From Pseudoalteromonas luteoviolacea DSM 6061 (lineage in GTDB: Bacteria > Pseudomonadota > Gammaproteobacteria > Enterobacterales > Alteromonadaceae), in the NCBI RefSeq assembly GCF_001625655.1, contig NZ_AUYB01000097.1, positions 1-64,000 of the forward strand: a stretch of DNA of 64,000 nucleotides. The letters are read 5' to 3'. The notes beneath the pieces are model-generated. The model saw only the letters and a list, made by a program, of their open reading frames with translations. It searched no databases and was not told the DNA's origin. Positions 27,206-37,165 of this stretch are shown here, in pieces (within the stretch, counting starts at the first letter, position 1; each line of letters starts with the position of its first letter). Both the position numbers and the translations under genes were made by a program.

Positions 27206-30200
27206 AGGAACATCTCCTCTGATGAATCGTTCGAAGAATCGTTCGAAGAATCGTTCGAAGAATCGTTCGAAGAGTCATTTAGTGGAGTGTCTTGAGCATT
27301 TCCCTTTTCGACAGCATCAAGAGACGCATTGATCCGCACCCACTTCGCCAGTGCTGCGACATTGGGCCGTTCAAACAGAATCCGTACCGGCATCGTCACG
27401 CCTAACTGCTCTTGTATCAAACCGACACATTGCACTGCCAATAACGAATGACCTCCCATAACAAAGAAACTATCTGTCACGCCACATTGATTGACTTCAA
27501 GCACTTGGATAAATATCGCCAGAAGAGACTTCTCTAATTCTGTCTGAGGAGCAACCACCTCATGGCTCACATGGACATTGCGTGCCATACCTTTTAGTTT
27601 CTGAGTATCGACTTTACCGTTAACAGTCAGGGGAAAACTGCTCACTTGTATAAAGCGATGGGGCAACATATAGCTCGGTAATTGCATCACCAGCTGAGAC
27701 TGCAATAAAGTGTGTAATGTTTCATCCATGAGCTTGGGTTGTGCATGCTCTGTGCTTTGACTTGTTACAACGAATGCTTCTAAATTATCCTGCTTCTCGT
27801 TAAGTAATACACATGCCTCTTCAACTTCAGGTAATTGCTGCAAATAATACGCTACTTCATGTAGTTCAACCCGATAACCTCGCAATTTAATTTGCTCATC
27901 TGTGCGCCCTTCGAAACTCAACTGAACCTTATTAGAAACCGGATCTATCACCCATCTAACTTTATCTCCCGTACGATAATATCGATGGGCCTTATTGCTA
28001 GTCCCAAATGACAAAGAGGCAAATTTATGTTCAAGATTTGGTACATCCGTGACATAACCCGACGTTACCCCTTCACCACACACATAGAGCTCACCGATTA
28101 CGCCTTGGGGTACGATCTGCTGTGCTTCATCAAGCACAACACACTGGCTGTATGGCAAAGGTGCACCTATTGGTACATGCCTGAAATTCGCATTGGTGAG
28201 TGCTTTAAGTGCATCACCGTCACAATGATAAACACAGGTCCCAACTGTGGTTTCGGTTGGGCCATATTCATTAATCCATAAAGCTTTAGGTAGGAACGTC
28301 TCTAGTTTACTCAATATCTCGCAGGTGAGAGCCTCACCACCAATCACCACTTGATGCTTAGCATTAAAGGTGCGCTGCAATGACATTCCCTTTATGATTT
28401 CGTAAACACCTTGAAGATGTGCAGGTGTAACTTTAAATAGCTTTGCTTGATCTGAGAATAAGCATTTGGCTAGTTGCGGCAGCATTTGCTCACCATCATC
28501 CAAAAATTCAATACCAAGTCCTGCGAGCAAACCGCCCCACAAGGAAGTCACAGTCGCATCAAACGCAAGCGGTGTACTGACGATGCTGCCTTGTAAGTCG
28601 CAATTGGTGTAGTCTCTTACTACATATGACAAATAGTGATATAAATTCTGGTGAGTGATCTGCACCCCTTTTGGCCGACCTGTCGTCCCCGAGGTATAGA
28701 TCACATAAGCCAAGTCTGATACCTCTGATTTCGGCAGCTCTTCTTTGCTACCCATCCACAATTCTGACTCATCAATACAAAATAAAATCAGCGGTGTTTG
28801 CTTAATTGAGTCAGATAAATTGGCCAAGGTCCGCTTCAATTCGTTACACGTTACGAGCCCCGTTGCTTGACTGTCTTGTAGAATAAATTGAATGCGTTTA
28901 GCTGGCAGTTTGGGGTCAATAGGCACATAGGCGCACCCTGCTCTTAAAATTGCCAATAAAGAAACCGCAATATCAGTTGATGGAGAAAGACAAACCGCAA
29001 TCCGTTGTTTCGGCCGAACTCCCTGATCTAACAAATATTTAGCCAAATCACCCGAACGTTGCCAAAGCTCACTATAACTCAAGCTCACTCCAGCATTGTC
29101 GCTGACAGCTCGTTTATCTTTTTGCAAATAAGCAATATTTTCAAATCTATCATGTAGACAAAGCGGCGCGCACTCCTGCACATTTTGCATCGCGCCTGCG
29201 TTTATAATGGCTTGTTGCTCGGCAGTACTAAGTATAGGTAGTTGCGAAATAGGGCGTTCAGGGGATTGTAATGCAGACTCCACCAGCACAAGAAACGCAT
29301 CGGCAAAGCCTTTAATCGTATCAGCACTGAATAAAGCACGGCTGAAATTCCATTCGAATTCAATGCCATCACCGCGTTCTATCGCGTTGACCTCTAAGTC
29401 AAATTTCATTCGAGGCGCTTGAGCAGGCTCCATTTCTATATGCAGATGGGGGAGAGCAAAATCAGCAGCTTCATTATTTTGTAGGGCAAAAAGAATTTGA
29501 AACACAGGCTGGTGGCTTAAACTACGCTCTGGAGTGAGCGCTTCAACTAATTGCTCAAACGGCAAAGATTGATGTTTAAACGCGCCTAGAATAACGTCTC
29601 TTTGCTGTGTTAACCATGCATTAAAACTCATCTCCTGCGTAACTTTTCCACGGATCACGACGGTATTTACAAAGAAGCCAATTAGATCGTTTAGGGCTTG
29701 TTGCTCCCTACCGGCAACAGGAGATCCTATTGCCACATCGTTTACTCCACTCAAACGCATCACTAACAGTGTAAACGCACTGTGCAACCACATAAACAAG
29801 GTGACACCTTGGGTGTGGCAATGCACTCGAAGCGCTTCAGTAATTGATGCATTCAATTTGATGTTATGACGAAGGCCCGCCAATTCTTGCACTTTCGGCC
29901 TGACATAATCTAAAGGTAATTGGTGTAAAACAGGACAATCATTTAACGCCTCTAGCCAGTACGCAAGTGCCGCGTTTTGCATTTCTACAAACTGTGTTTC
30001 GCGCTGCCAATGCGCATAATCCGCATATTGAATCGATAATGGAGTCGCTAAATGGTCAGGTAGCGGAAAGCTTTGCTCATCACTGTGGTAGCGATAAAAA
30101 GCAATTAATTCCCGTACTAAGATAGCCATGGACCACCCATCACTGGCAATGTGATGCATATTAAAGTGCACCCAATAATTGTGCTCAGCACGTTTAATTA

Positions 30201-33200
30201 TCGTAACGCGCAACATCACGTCCTGACTTAAGTCAAACGGCTTGTCACACACTTGAGACACCAATAACTGCTCTCTTTGTACTTGCTGCGCAGGCTCCAG
30301 TGCAGTTATATCTTCATACACCAATGGCGTCTCTACCTGAGCTCTGGGCAATTGTTCTGGCGCCTCACCACTGGCGCCCGGCAATATTATTGAGCGTAAC
30401 ACTTCATGGCGTGCAATCACGCTATTCAAGGCAGTACTAAAAGCGACTAGATCAAGTTCACCCGAGAATATAAAGCTTGCGGGCATATGATACTGGGCAC
30501 TGCCCGTTTGTAATTGATCAATAAGCCATAAGCGTTGTTGTGCAAATGAAAGTGGCAGCGAGTTTTCTCTTGAAACAGTGGGGATTTGATGTGATTTAGT
30601 GATCTTGTCAAATTGAGGGATGGCTGCTGCTAGCGCACTTACACTTGGCGTTTTAAACAATTGCGGCAAAGTAATGTCAATTTGCTTTTCCTGTCGAATT
30701 TGGCTGATTAAGCGGATGGCTAATAATGAATGTCCACCTAATTCAAAAAAGCTATCATTGAGGCCAATGTGTTCGGTCAGTAGAACTCCTTTATATAAAT
30801 CAAGTATGTACTTTTCCATGTCTGACAGCGCTTCGAAATGCACACGCGTTGCAGTACTACTCACCATTTGACTGTCATGCAAGGCGTCCATTAGCGCTTG
30901 CTTATCAACCTTGCCATTTCGAGTCAGCGGAATCGCGCAAACTTGATGAAATGCTGAAGGTATCATATAAGGCGGTAAGTGCTTTGTTAATGACTGACGG
31001 ATTTGCCGCTCGCTGAGTGCCATTCCAGTTTGATATACAAGGTGCGCAACAAGGCGTTGCTGAGCCTCATCCAGTGTTAAAGCGCAGTCTTCAACCTCCG
31101 GTAATGCTCTTATATGGTGCGATATTGCTTCTAAATCTATACGATAGCCACGCAATTTGACCTGCTCGTCAATCCGTCCAAGATAACGTAGGAGTTCAGG
31201 GTAGCCTTGCTCGTCTATTTGCCATTTCACGATATCACCTGAACGATAACAGCGCATTGACTGCGCTTGGCAAAGCGCACATTCTGTGAATTTTTCAGCG
31301 CTCAATTCAGGTTGGTTAATGTAGCCATTACTCACCACTTTACCAGCAATGAGTAGCTCTCCGGGCATATTGCGCACTGCCGGCTGATTAAACTCATCCA
31401 CCACCAGCATAGTAACACCTTCAATCGGCAACCCTATCGGCACATCAGGTGTTCGAGTCAGCAAGTCTGTCGATATTTCATTGGTTATTTCAAAAGTGCT
31501 CACACCAACGGTTGTTTCTGTCGGACCGTATTCATTGATCCAGCGACAGTTTGGCAACTTGGCCCGAAGTGCAGCAATGACATCACTCTCAAGTGCTTCA
31601 CCCCCGATCACGACTGTATGCGCACTCAAACACACCGATGCATCACTTGTTAGTGCCAATACTGCTCGAAGGTGTGCGGGTGTCAATTTAAATAAGCTTT
31701 CCTGAGCCTGCCAAAGCAATTCGATCAAATCAGGAATTAACTCCCCTCCTTGTCGCGTAATAGTGAGTTCACCACCCATTGTCAAAGTTGGTAAAATTGC
31801 TGTCACGGTTGCGTCAAACGCAACCGGAGTACTCATTACAGCGCATATAGGTTGTGTATGAGTAGCTACGTATTGACGATGTGCATGCTGCAAATAACCC
31901 TGTAAATTTCCATGAGATATCGGCACCCCTTTTGGTTGTCCAGTCGACCCCGAGGTATAAATAATATAACTAAGACGCTTAGCTAAAGAGATATCACAGG
32001 GCTCTAAGTCATCTCCAGATGGTATGTGAGCAGGATATGCACTGAGCACAGATTCGGCATTTAAAACATCATCCAACAACAAGAAGTCTGTACCCGCTTC
32101 AATCAGTTTTTCTGCATCCCCACTTAAAGCCAGAGTCAACATCACTTCGGCATCTTCCACAATATGTGTGACCACATTGGTTGGTGCATCGCTATGCAGT
32201 GGTACGTAAATATGGTTAGCTTTCGCGATGCCAAGCATGGCCAAAGGTACTAAAGGCCCAGACGGTAGCAACAGTGCAATGCAACTTTGTGCAGGGAATG
32301 CCATCTCCAATAAGCAATGGGCTAACTGATTAGATAGCTGCTCTAGAGCTTGATATGAGTACTGCTCACCAGCAAAATTCACTGCTGTGTTTTGCGGAAA
32401 GCGAGCCGCCATATTTGAAAACTGTGTCGACCACGAAATCAGCTCGCTTGAAGCAAATTCAATTGGTTGAGATTTGGCGATAAATAGTTGCTGGGCCTGT
32501 GGCGACCAAAGTTGTAGCCGAGATAAAGGCAACTCTGGATCAGCTAGGCATTGTTGCAATACCAATTGAAATTGTTCGCCAAATTCAATCACACTTTGCT
32601 CATCCCAAATTGCGGTATCATATAACCATTCAATGGTGCAGCTAGCTTGACCATCTATCACCGATACTTCCAAGTCTAGTTTGGCACTGCGCTGAGCTTG
32701 AGCGTGCAGCGTAACATCTAATCCGTCTAGTTTAAGGGTCTCATTGACTTCATTGTTTACTCGAAAAACCACTTGTGCCAGTGGATGTATTGCCAAGCTA
32801 CGAGGTACCTGAAGCTCTTCCACCAACATATCAAACGGGATTTCTTGATGAGATTGAACCGTCGCAAGCTGCGTTTGAGTTAACTGGAGTGCACTCATAA
32901 AATCAGTGCTATCGGTATATCTATCACGCAGAATTAGCGTATTAATGAAATTGCCTATCAACGGCTCAAATGCCTGCATGCTTCGCCCAGATACAGGTGT
33001 TGCCAGCACAACTTCACGACGCTGCTGAGCGCGGCTTAGCCATAAACTAAATACCGTTTTTAACACTTGAAACAGTGTAAAACCTGAGTCTCGGCAAAAT
33101 GCTTTGATTGACTGTCTAAGTGCTTTAGGTAGTTCTACACAATATAATCCACCACCTTGAATAACTTGGTTAGATCTGGCTCTATCTGTCGGCAGCGCAT

Positions 33201-36200
33201 GCTCAAGCGGCAAGTTACTGAGTTCTTCTTGCCAAAACGCCAAACTCGTTTGCCACTTTTCAGACTGTGCTCCGCGTAATTGCCAATCAATGTAGTCTAT
33301 GTAGGAATATGGCCCTGCCGCGTTCAATGGTAAGACATTACCAGCCTTCAATTCTCGATAGGCTTCACTTATGGCTGTCGCCAAAACCCCAATCGACCAC
33401 CCATCTGAGACAATATGGTGCATTGTGATAATCAGAACATGCTCAGTGTCAGCGAGTTTGAGTATTTTTGCTCGCAGTAGTAATTCCGAACATAACTTAA
33501 ATGACAGCTGAGCATCTTGTGCCACTGATTGCTCCACGGCACGGGATTGATGCTGAGGAGAAATCTGCGTAAGGTCCTCGAGATTAAGCTTAAATGACAG
33601 TGCCTGATTAAGCGACTGATAAACATCACCACCTTGGTCTTGATGGTAGTTAAACGCCAGTATTTGCTGCGTATTTATCACATGGTTAAAGGCTTGCTCT
33701 AGGCAGTTAAAATCAAGCTGGCCATTCAGCGTGTAAGTACCTTGTAGGTTGTATTGCTCACTATGACCTTGCATATGATCGACAAACCAAATGCGTTGTT
33801 GTGCAAACGATAAGGGGTATCGAGACTGAGTCGCGACCTTGTTAATAGCAATTTCGTCACTGTCTGCTTCATGACGATTAATGCAATCCGCAAGCTCTGC
33901 CACACTAGGGTTGGCAAATATTTCTTTTAAACTTAGCGAGACTGAACATGTTGCAGCTAACTCATTGAGTAACCGCATTGCCAATAACGAATGACCTCCG
34001 ACACTGAAAAAGCTATCGTCAATGCCAATACCTGTGCACCCAGTGAGAGATTCATATAACGCGATGAGCTCTCGCTGTAACTGAGTTTGAGGCAATCGAC
34101 TTGACCCATTCACTGACAACGTTAGTTGTTGTAAATGTTTACGATCTATTTTCCCATTCGCTAGTTTTGGCAGCACTTTTAAGCTAACTAGATAAGTTGG
34201 AAGTAGATACGTGGGTAAAAGTTGCTTGAGCTTTTGTCGAATATGCTGCTGACACAGTACCAAATCCTGTGCCTCATCGCTGGCAACAAAATACCCCAGT
34301 AGTGTTTCTGTGCCAGCAATTTCTCGACTGATCACGGCTGCAGAGTTTACCTCAGGCAATGTACAAAGCTTGTTTTCAATGTCAGCCAAATCAACTCTAA
34401 ATCCATTTATTTTTGGTTGATTATCGAGACGATTCAAAAATTCAATTTGATGATTAAAACTGCGTTTTACACGATCTCCAGTTCGATAAAAACGCAGAGG
34501 TTCAGCCCCCTTGTCTATGAGCGTGACAAAGCTTCTAGCACTTTGCGATTCATCGTTTACATATCCTTTGGCTACACTGGGCCCACCAATATAGAGCTCC
34601 CCAGGAGTCCCTCTAGGTACGGGTTGCTGATGAGCATCTAGTATTGCAAATGAGACATGAGAAAATGCTTGCCCAATTGGCACATTTTGCCCATCAAAAC
34701 CCCTTGGTACAGCAAATGCACTCACGCCAATACATGCTTCTGTGGGACCATAGTGGTTTAAAACACCTTCTGTACTCGGTAACGAGTATAAATTTGCCAC
34801 TAATTGCGCACTGAGTGACTCCCCGCCTAAAACCCACTGAGCAATATTCAGCCCATCAGCAGATTCAAACCATGGCCACAGCTCTGTAGCAAAAGAAGGC
34901 GTAAGTTTCACAAAGTTGACCCTTTGTTTAACTAAACAATCGACAAGCAAAGCCGGTTCTTGGGTGTTCGTTATGACCACGGCCCCACCGGCCACCAGCA
35001 CAGGGAAGATCCCTGTTAAGCCGAGATCAGTTGCAAGCCCAGTCACTACGCCAGCACAAGTAGTTTGGCTAAATTGCACAGACTCAGACACGCCATTCAC
35101 ATAGCAATCAAGCGCCTCATGGCTCAACTCTGCGCCTTTTGGTTTGCCTGTACTGCCCGAGGTAAACATAATATAAGCAACATCTCTCGCGTCAGGGAAC
35201 GCAGGAAGACTGTCGTTTTCAAGCTGCTGAGCGCGAAGCACTTTCGGGCAAAAGACATTAATTCTATGCGCTTCAAACTCAACAAGCGCCTCCATATGCG
35301 CTTCGGGCGCTAGCAACCAGTCGCTCTTAGCTTGATGCATAATCTCTAAAATACGAGCTGCAGGTGTTGCCGCATCTATCGGTAAGTAAGTTACCCCAGC
35401 ACGCATTGCGCCGAGCATCCAAATTATGCAGTCTATCTCTTTACTTACCAGTAAAGTCAAAGGCCCAGAACTGGTATCGCGCATAGTCAATAACTGGCAA
35501 GCTAAAGTGTCTACTTGTAAGCATAAATCACGATAGCTCAGGGTAGTTATGGCCTTTGATGTATCTGGGCTTACTTGCACCAGAGCTGAGCCATTTGGAT
35601 AGTTTTGCGCTCCTTGATAAATGGCCTCAATGACGGTCTTAGGCTTGGTCATGTCAGTGAAAGGCTGTACCGAACTGGTGGTCTCTTCATCCGTCGAGCA
35701 CAATCTGATATGGCAAAGCGGTGTACTCCCTTGATGAGTGACCACAGCATTGATGACAGACTTAAAATCACTTGCAAACTGCTCAATAAACTGTGCATCA
35801 AATAAAGTACTCGCATAGTCAAAACAAAGCTCAGTACCCTGTTCAACATCACTGATGCTCAAGGTTAAATCATATTTTGCAGTTTGATTATCCAGCTCCT
35901 GCAAGGTCCCTGTCAGGGTCCCGCTCGCTAGGGCTTGCTTAGCAACCCCATTATAATTAAACAACACTTGAAACAAGGCCGAATGTGCAGTGGACTTGGC
36001 CAGCTCCATCGCATCAATAATATCTTCAACTGCCACTGCCTGATTCGCCAGATATTCAACAGATTGAGCCTGTGTTTGTGTCAATAGCGCGTTAAGCGAT
36101 TGCTCACCTGACACCTTTAATCGCATAGGAAGCGTGTTAATAAAACACCCAACTACGGATTCAAAGTCATGTCGTTCTCGATTTAATACTGGCACACCCA

Positions 36201-37164
36201 CGGTAATATCTGTGTTTTGACTGTATCGATGAAGTAAGCCGTAAAAAAGCCCCAGATATCCTGAGAATAAGGTAACGTCCAGGGTTTGGCAGTAATGCTC
36301 AAACTGCGCAGACTCATCTGGGTTTAATAAGATACGATTTTGCGCACCCTGATAATGCTTATAAGTATTACGTGGCATGCTGGTTGGCAACTCAAACACT
36401 GTAAAGTCAGCCAAAGTTGACCGCCAATACGCAAGTTGTTTTTTATATTCTGCGGTTTGCTGGTGTTGACTTTCCCAATGGACAAAATCCAAATATTGCA
36501 ATGCAGGCACTTGGCGCACATGACCGGCTAATTCATCTAACAGCGCTTGAGTAAAGAGTTTAATGGACCAACCATCAGCGACAATATGATGCATACACAG
36601 ATACAACCAATTGCCATGTCCATTGTGAGTCAGCAAACTGGCTTGCATTAAAAGATCTGAAGCTAGGTTGAAACGATATTGAAGTTTGTCTTGGACTAAT
36701 GTGGCTGCTGCTTTGTAGTCCAACTCTGATGAGGCCGCAATTTCACTAACATGGAGTACTGCGTCTTGATCGACAACTTGCTTGACCTCCCCCCCTTCTT
36801 GACGAAATTGGCTGCGTAACACGTCGTAATCTTGAAGCACCTTATTAATAGCGAGTTCCACTTGCTCTACAGAATATGACTGTGACAACCTCAACAAGCC
36901 AGTCATATTGTATGCATTTAGCTCTCCTTCGTACTGTTCTAAAAACCAGATACGCTGCTGCGCTCGAGACAGTCTCCCCACCTTTTGGTGATGCCTTTGC
37001 ATATAGGCGATTAACTCCGATTTGTGAGCTCGGATCAGCGCTAACTTTTCGGCGGGAACATCGCTGTTGCGACTCCTGAGCTTTAAGCGCCCGTCTTGTA
37101 AATACACAAATATCCCTTGACCATCTAACTCGGCCAACAAAGTTTCTATCGCTGAATTTTCCAT
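27202..37164 (-). CDS. Non-ribosomal peptide synthetase, modules 2-4
   Basis: 3320 aa, three plain C-A-T modules. C domains have HHIVADG (near 195), HHIVSDG (near 1253) and HHIASDG (near 2341). A domains have TSGSTGKPKG (near 671), TSGSTGQPKG (near 1741) and TSGTTGRPKG (near 2826). T domains each have GGHSLLA (near 1060, 2145, 3238). Specificity positions read by eye: module 2 DLTKVGHIGK, the classical Asp code of surfactin and bacitracin; modules 3 and 4 both DATKVGEVGK, most like Asn. There is no epimerase or thioesterase. The C-terminus ends in five NDSS repeats and overlaps the next synthetase gene by 4 bases; the start follows the stop of the first synthetase after a single base. All three are clearly one operon. 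Confidence 0.95.
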   Translation of the reverse strand: MENSAIETLLAELDGQGIFVYLQDGRLKLRSRNSDVPAEKLALIRAHKSELIAYMQRHHQKVGRLSRAQQRIWFLEQYEGELNAYNMTGLLRLSQSYSVEQVELAINKVLQDYDVLRSQFRQEGGEVKQVVDQDAVLHVSEIAASSELDYKAAATLVQDKLQYRFNLASDLLMQASLLTHNGHGNWLYLCMHHIVADGWSIKLFTQALLDELAGHVRQVPALQYLDFVHWESQHQQTAEYKKQLAYWRSTLADFTVFELPTSMPRNTYKHYQGAQNRILLNPDESAQFEHYCQTLDVTLFSGYLGLFYGLLHRYSQNTDITVGVPVLNRERHDFESVVGCFINTLPMRLKVSGEQSLNALLTQTQAQSVEYLANQAVAVEDIIDAMELAKSTAHSALFQVLFNYNGVAKQALASGTLTGTLQELDNQTAKYDLTLSISDVEQGTELCFDYASTLFDAQFIEQFASDFKSVINAVVTHQGSTPLCHIRLCSTDEETTSSVQPFTDMTKPKTVIEAIYQGAQNYPNGSALVQVSPDTSKAITTLSYRDLCLQVDTLACQLLTMRDTSSGPLTLLVSKEIDCIIWMLGAMRAGVTYLPIDAATPAARILEIMHQAKSDWLLAPEAHMEALVEFEAHRINVFCPKVLRAQQLENDSLPAFPDARDVAYIMFTSGSTGKPKGAELSHEALDCYVNGVSESVQFSQTTCAGVVTGLATDLGLTGIFPVLVAGGAVVITNTQEPALLVDCLVKQRVNFVKLTPSFATELWPWFESADGLNIAQWVLGGESLSAQLVANLYSLPSTEGVLNHYGPTEACIGVSAFAVPRGFDGQNVPIGQAFSHVSFAILDAHQQPVPRGTPGELYIGGPSVAKGYVNDESQSARSFVTLIDKGAEPLRFYRTGDRVKRSFNHQIEFLNRLDNQPKINGFRVDLADIENKLCTLPEVNSAAVISREIAGTETLLGYFVASDEAQDLVLCQQHIRQKLKQLLPTYLLPTYLVSLKVLPKLANGKIDRKHLQQLTLSVNGSSRLPQTQLQRELIALYESLTGCTGIGIDDSFFSVGGHSLLAMRLLNELAATCSVSLSLKEIFANPSVAELADCINRHEADSDEIAINKVATQSRYPLSFAQQRIWFVDHMQGHSEQYNLQGTYTLNGQLDFNCLEQAFNHVINTQQILAFNYHQDQGGDVYQSLNQALSFKLNLEDLTQISPQHQSRAVEQSVAQDAQLSFKLCSELLLRAKILKLADTEHVLIITMHHIVSDGWSIGVLATAISEAYRELKAGNVLPLNAAGPYSYIDYIDWQLRGAQSEKWQTSLAFWQEELSNLPLEHALPTDRARSNQVIQGGGLYCVELPKALRQSIKAFCRDSGFTLFQVLKTVFSLWLSRAQQRREVVLATPVSGRSMQAFEPLIGNFINTLILRDRYTDSTDFMSALQLTQTQLATVQSHQEIPFDMLVEELQVPRSLAIHPLAQVVFRVNNEVNETLKLDGLDVTLHAQAQRSAKLDLEVSVIDGQASCTIEWLYDTAIWDEQSVIEFGEQFQLVLQQCLADPELPLSRLQLWSPQAQQLFIAKSQPIEFASSELISWSTQFSNMAARFPQNTAVNFAGEQYSYQALEQLSNQLAHCLLEMAFPAQSCIALLLPSGPLVPLAMLGIAKANHIYVPLHSDAPTNVVTHIVEDAEVMLTLALSGDAEKLIEAGTDFLLLDDVLNAESVLSAYPAHIPSGDDLEPCDISLAKRLSYIIYTSGSTGQPKGVPISHGNLQGYLQHAHRQYVATHTQPICAVMSTPVAFDATVTAILPTLTMGGELTITRQGGELIPDLIELLWQAQESLFKLTPAHLRAVLALTSDASVCLSAHTVVIGGEALESDVIAALRAKLPNCRWINEYGPTETTVGVSTFEITNEISTDLLTRTPDVPIGLPIEGVTMLVVDEFNQPAVRNMPGELLIAGKVVSNGYINQPELSAEKFTECALCQAQSMRCYRSGDIVKWQIDEQGYPELLRYLGRIDEQVKLRGYRIDLEAISHHIRALPEVEDCALTLDEAQQRLVAHLVYQTGMALSERQIRQSLTKHLPPYMIPSAFHQVCAIPLTRNGKVDKQALMDALHDSQMVSSTATRVHFEALSDMEKYILDLYKGVLLTEHIGLNDSFFELGGHSLLAIRLISQIRQEKQIDITLPQLFKTPSVSALAAAIPQFDKITKSHQIPTVSRENSLPLSFAQQRLWLIDQLQTGSAQYHMPASFIFSGELDLVAFSTALNSVIARHEVLRSIILPGASGEAPEQLPRAQVETPLVYEDITALEPAQQVQREQLLVSQVCDKPFDLSQDVMLRVTIIKRAEHNYWVHFNMHHIASDGWSMAILVRELIAFYRYHSDEQSFPLPDHLATPLSIQYADYAHWQRETQFVEMQNAALAYWLEALNDCPVLHQLPLDYVRPKVQELAGLRHNIKLNASITEALRVHCHTQGVTLFMWLHSAFTLLVMRLSGVNDVAIGSPVAGREQQALNDLIGFFVNTVVIRGKVTQEMSFNAWLTQQRDVILGAFKHQSLPFEQLVEALTPERSLSHQPVFQILFALQNNEAADFALPHLHIEMEPAQAPRMKFDLEVNAIERGDGIEFEWNFSRALFSADTIKGFADAFLVLVESALQSPERPISQLPILSTAEQQAIINAGAMQNVQECAPLCLHDRFENIAYLQKDKRAVSDNAGVSLSYSELWQRSGDLAKYLLDQGVRPKQRIAVCLSPSTDIAVSLLAILRAGCAYVPIDPKLPAKRIQFILQDSQATGLVTCNELKRTLANLSDSIKQTPLILFCIDESELWMGSKEELPKSEVSDLAYVIYTSGTTGRPKGVQITHQNLYHYLSYVVRDYTNCDLQGSIVSTPLAFDATVTSLWGGLLAGLGIEFLDDGEQMLPQLAKCLFSDQAKLFKVTPAHLQGVYEIIKGMSLQRTFNAKHQVVIGGEALTCEILSKLETFLPKALWINEYGPTETTVGTCVYHCDGDALKALTNANFRHVPIGAPLPYSQCVVLDEAQQIVPQGVIGELYVCGEGVTSGYVTDVPNLEHKFASLSFGTSNKAHRYYRTGDKVRWVIDPVSNKVQLSFEGRTDEQIKLRGYRVELHEVAYYLQQLPEVEEACVLLNEKQDNLEAFVVTSQSTEHAQPKLMDETLHTLLQSQLVMQLPSYMLPHRFIQVSSFPLTVNGKVDTQKLKGMARNVHVSHEVVAPQTELEKSLLAIFIQVLEVNQCGVTDSFFVMGGHSLLAVQCVGLIQEQLGVTMPVRILFERPNVAALAKWVRINASLDAVEKGNAQDTPLNDSSNDSSNDSSNDSSNDSSEEMFL
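27224..27271 (-). repeat. 12-bp tandem repeat encoding (Asn-Asp-Ser-Ser)n
   Basis: Four perfect copies of GAATCGTTCGAA stand head to tail, flanked by two degenerate copies. On the minus strand they encode five NDSS units just before the C-terminus (EEMFL) of the second synthetase. Being in whole codons, copy-number changes keep the frame. It lies exactly in the inter-protein linker region. Confidence 0.95.
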
Positions 37165-37165
37165 T

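Noticed and set aside
27224..27271. CRISPR array
   Set aside because: The units are 12 bases, contiguous, with no spacers, and lie in frame in a coding sequence.
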